Source: Euonymus europaeus (Eukaryota; Streptophyta; Magnoliopsida; Celastrales; Celastraceae). Taken from it: a DNA stretch of 64,000 nt. Below are positions 62,730-64,000 of this stretch, in pieces. Numbering within the stretch: the first letter of the stretch is position 1; every line of letters starts with the position of its first letter. The position numbers were made by a program, and so were the translations under genes. The notes under the pieces are model-generated. The model saw only the letters and a list, made by a program, of their open reading frames with translations, did no database searches and was not told where the DNA came from. The stretch is taken from the NCBI GenBank assembly GCA_963580455.1, contig OY756972.1, forward strand, positions 6,649,001 to 6,713,000, read 5' to 3'.

Positions 62730-63175
62730 ATTCGAAAATATTTGGCATAATCGTCTTGGTCATGTTAGTCTCTATATATTGCATTATATTTGGAGACTTT
62801 GTCCCTATAGAAGCATACCCTCATCCAATCATGCATGCATTAATTGTAATCTTGATAAGTCTTCTCGGTTGCCATTTAACATTGTTGAACATTGTGCTTT
62901 TGAACCATTACAATTTGTTCACTCAAATGTGTGAAAATCACCTATTTTGTCTAACTCTTTGTTTTTACTATTATGTGCTATTTGTGGATGAGAACTCACA
63001 TTATTCTTAGTTTTCTTTTTCATTTGAAATTTAAAGTATATCATCACTTTTTTTTACTTTCCAACGCTTAGTTAAAAACATGTTCAATCATAAAATTAAA
63101 AATGTTCAAAGTGATGGTGGCAAGAAATTTGACAACCATAATCTCACTAATATAATTGAAAATTATATATATAAA
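62730..63175. other. AT-rich stretch between the unknown frame and the transposase
   Basis: No recognisable coding sequence. The C-terminal hAT dimerisation region expected downstream of the transposase frame was not found here. Confidence 0.4.
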
Positions 63176-63179
63176 TTGT

Positions 63180-64000
63180 TCAACAATTATAATTGCAATC
63201 TACGAGTACCTCAAGCACAGAAGAGTACATATGCTTGAGACTAATCAATGTCATATAGTGCGAACTCCAACGAGTGTTGCCAGATCGTTGCAAGTTAGTC
63301 TCTTGATTCAAGCCTCTTCCACTGAACAACTCCCCTAATTTCAATTCTTCAAGGATTTTCTCATGTTGAATGGCTTTAAGAGCATCACTCCTCTTACAAA
63401 ATGCAGAAGCAGTATTTACAATTCGTGAAACAAATTCAAAAAGTGATTTCACTTGAAAGTGTTTCTTTGCAACTGCCACCAAAGCCAGCTGAAGTTGATG
63501 AGCAAAGCAATGCACATAGAATGCATATGGATTATCTCTCAGAATAAGTGTCTTCAAACCATTAAACTCCCCTCTCATATTACTTGCTCCATCATATCCT
63601 TGACCGCGTATTCTAGATATGCTAAGCTTATGTCTAGCAAGTAAATCCTCCAAAGCTGCTTTAAGTGAGACCGCGGTAGTTGAGCTAACATGTCGAATAC
63701 CAAGAAAACGCTCAATGACGTTTCCATTCTTGTCAACATATCTCAATGCAATAGCCATTTGTTCCTTTGTCGATATATCACGAGATTCATCAAGAAGAAT
63801 AGAAAAACAAGAATCACCAAGATCATTTAAAATAGCATTAACAGTCTCAACCGCAGCAGCACGACAAATATCTTTTTGCACCTTGGGTGATGTCAATTGT
63901 AGATTTTGGGAAGCATAAGAAAATGACACATTTCTTACCTTCTCATTGTGTTCTGCAAGGAAGTGGAAAAGACCCAAATAATTGCCTTGATTCTGTGATT
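63180..64000 (-). mobile_element. hAT transposase of DUF4371 / ZMYM1-like type, partial
   Basis: A minus-strand frame is open from the right edge (QGNYLGLFHFLAEHNEKV) to a stop at 63180. Typical words of this plant hAT group occur in order: SPKVQKDICRAAAVETVNAI, FSILLDESRDISTKEQMAIA, LRYVDKNGNVIERFLGI, IRGQGYDGASNMRGEFNGLK, YAFYVHCFAHQLQLALVAVA and NTRWSSHY. It ends shortly after SSVLEVL with an unrelated DCNYNC tail, before the C-terminal dimerisation domain, so the element is either truncated or has an intron there. The 5' part lies beyond the window. No stop interrupts the 272 visible codons. Confidence 0.9.

Noticed and set aside
62711..63010. 99-codon plus-strand frame with predicted membrane-like segments
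   Set aside because: AT-rich DNA gives hydrophobic codons by chance; no conserved motif, no suitable exons around it.
63619..63918. 99-codon plus-strand frame
   Set aside because: Antisense shadow of the hAT transposase, with no family resemblance.

Overview
The window is AT-rich nuclear DNA from a flowering plant, most likely a eudicot. The genes have many short exons with GT-AG introns, and their products match Arabidopsis families exon by exon. The space between them is filled with typical plant transposon debris. I cannot name the species.

Layout. 1-5 kb: 5' half of a vacuolar Na+(K+)/H+ antiporter gene (NHX1/NHX2 type, minus strand) that runs off the left edge. 5-17 kb: a gene-poor stretch of MITEs, tandem repeats, SINE-like pieces and a decayed Ty3/gypsy end; it contains one small two-exon gene (13.26-13.74 kb, minus) for a 69-residue cysteine-rich, CYSTM-like protein. 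17.4-30.4 kb: a complete 22-exon HASTY (exportin-5) gene on the minus strand, whose exons join to an open frame of 1211 residues. 30.5-46 kb: a repeat-rich block with a 240-bp tandem repeat, a 1.2-kb region of degenerate direct repeats, MULE, Ty3/gypsy and CACTA remnants, and a MULE-type element with doubled terminal repeats and a 10-bp target duplication. 46-62 kb: four copies of conserved nuclear genes, all damaged: NOP58 (minus), a PUX4-like SEP-UBX gene (plus), a mitochondrial ribosomal protein uL4 copy (plus) and an EBS/SHL-like BAH-PHD chromatin reader (plus). 63.2-64 kb: part of a hAT transposase of the DUF4371 (ZMYM1-like) type, running off the right edge.

How it fits together. The order NHX - HASTY - NOP58 is the order I recall in Arabidopsis (NHX2, HASTY and NOP5-2 close together on chromosome 3), so the left and middle of the window look like an ancestral syntenic block inflated by repeats. 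NHX and HASTY look intact. The run of four damaged genes to the right suggests a duplicated segment losing its redundant copies, with one caveat: the single-base lesion in the PUX4-like gene could be an assembly error. I saw no CRISPR array, no rRNA, no intact tRNA and no recognisable viral gene. I did not find a clearly new biological system; the most useful novelties are the small cysteine-rich gene, the decay cluster and several well-delimited mobile elements.
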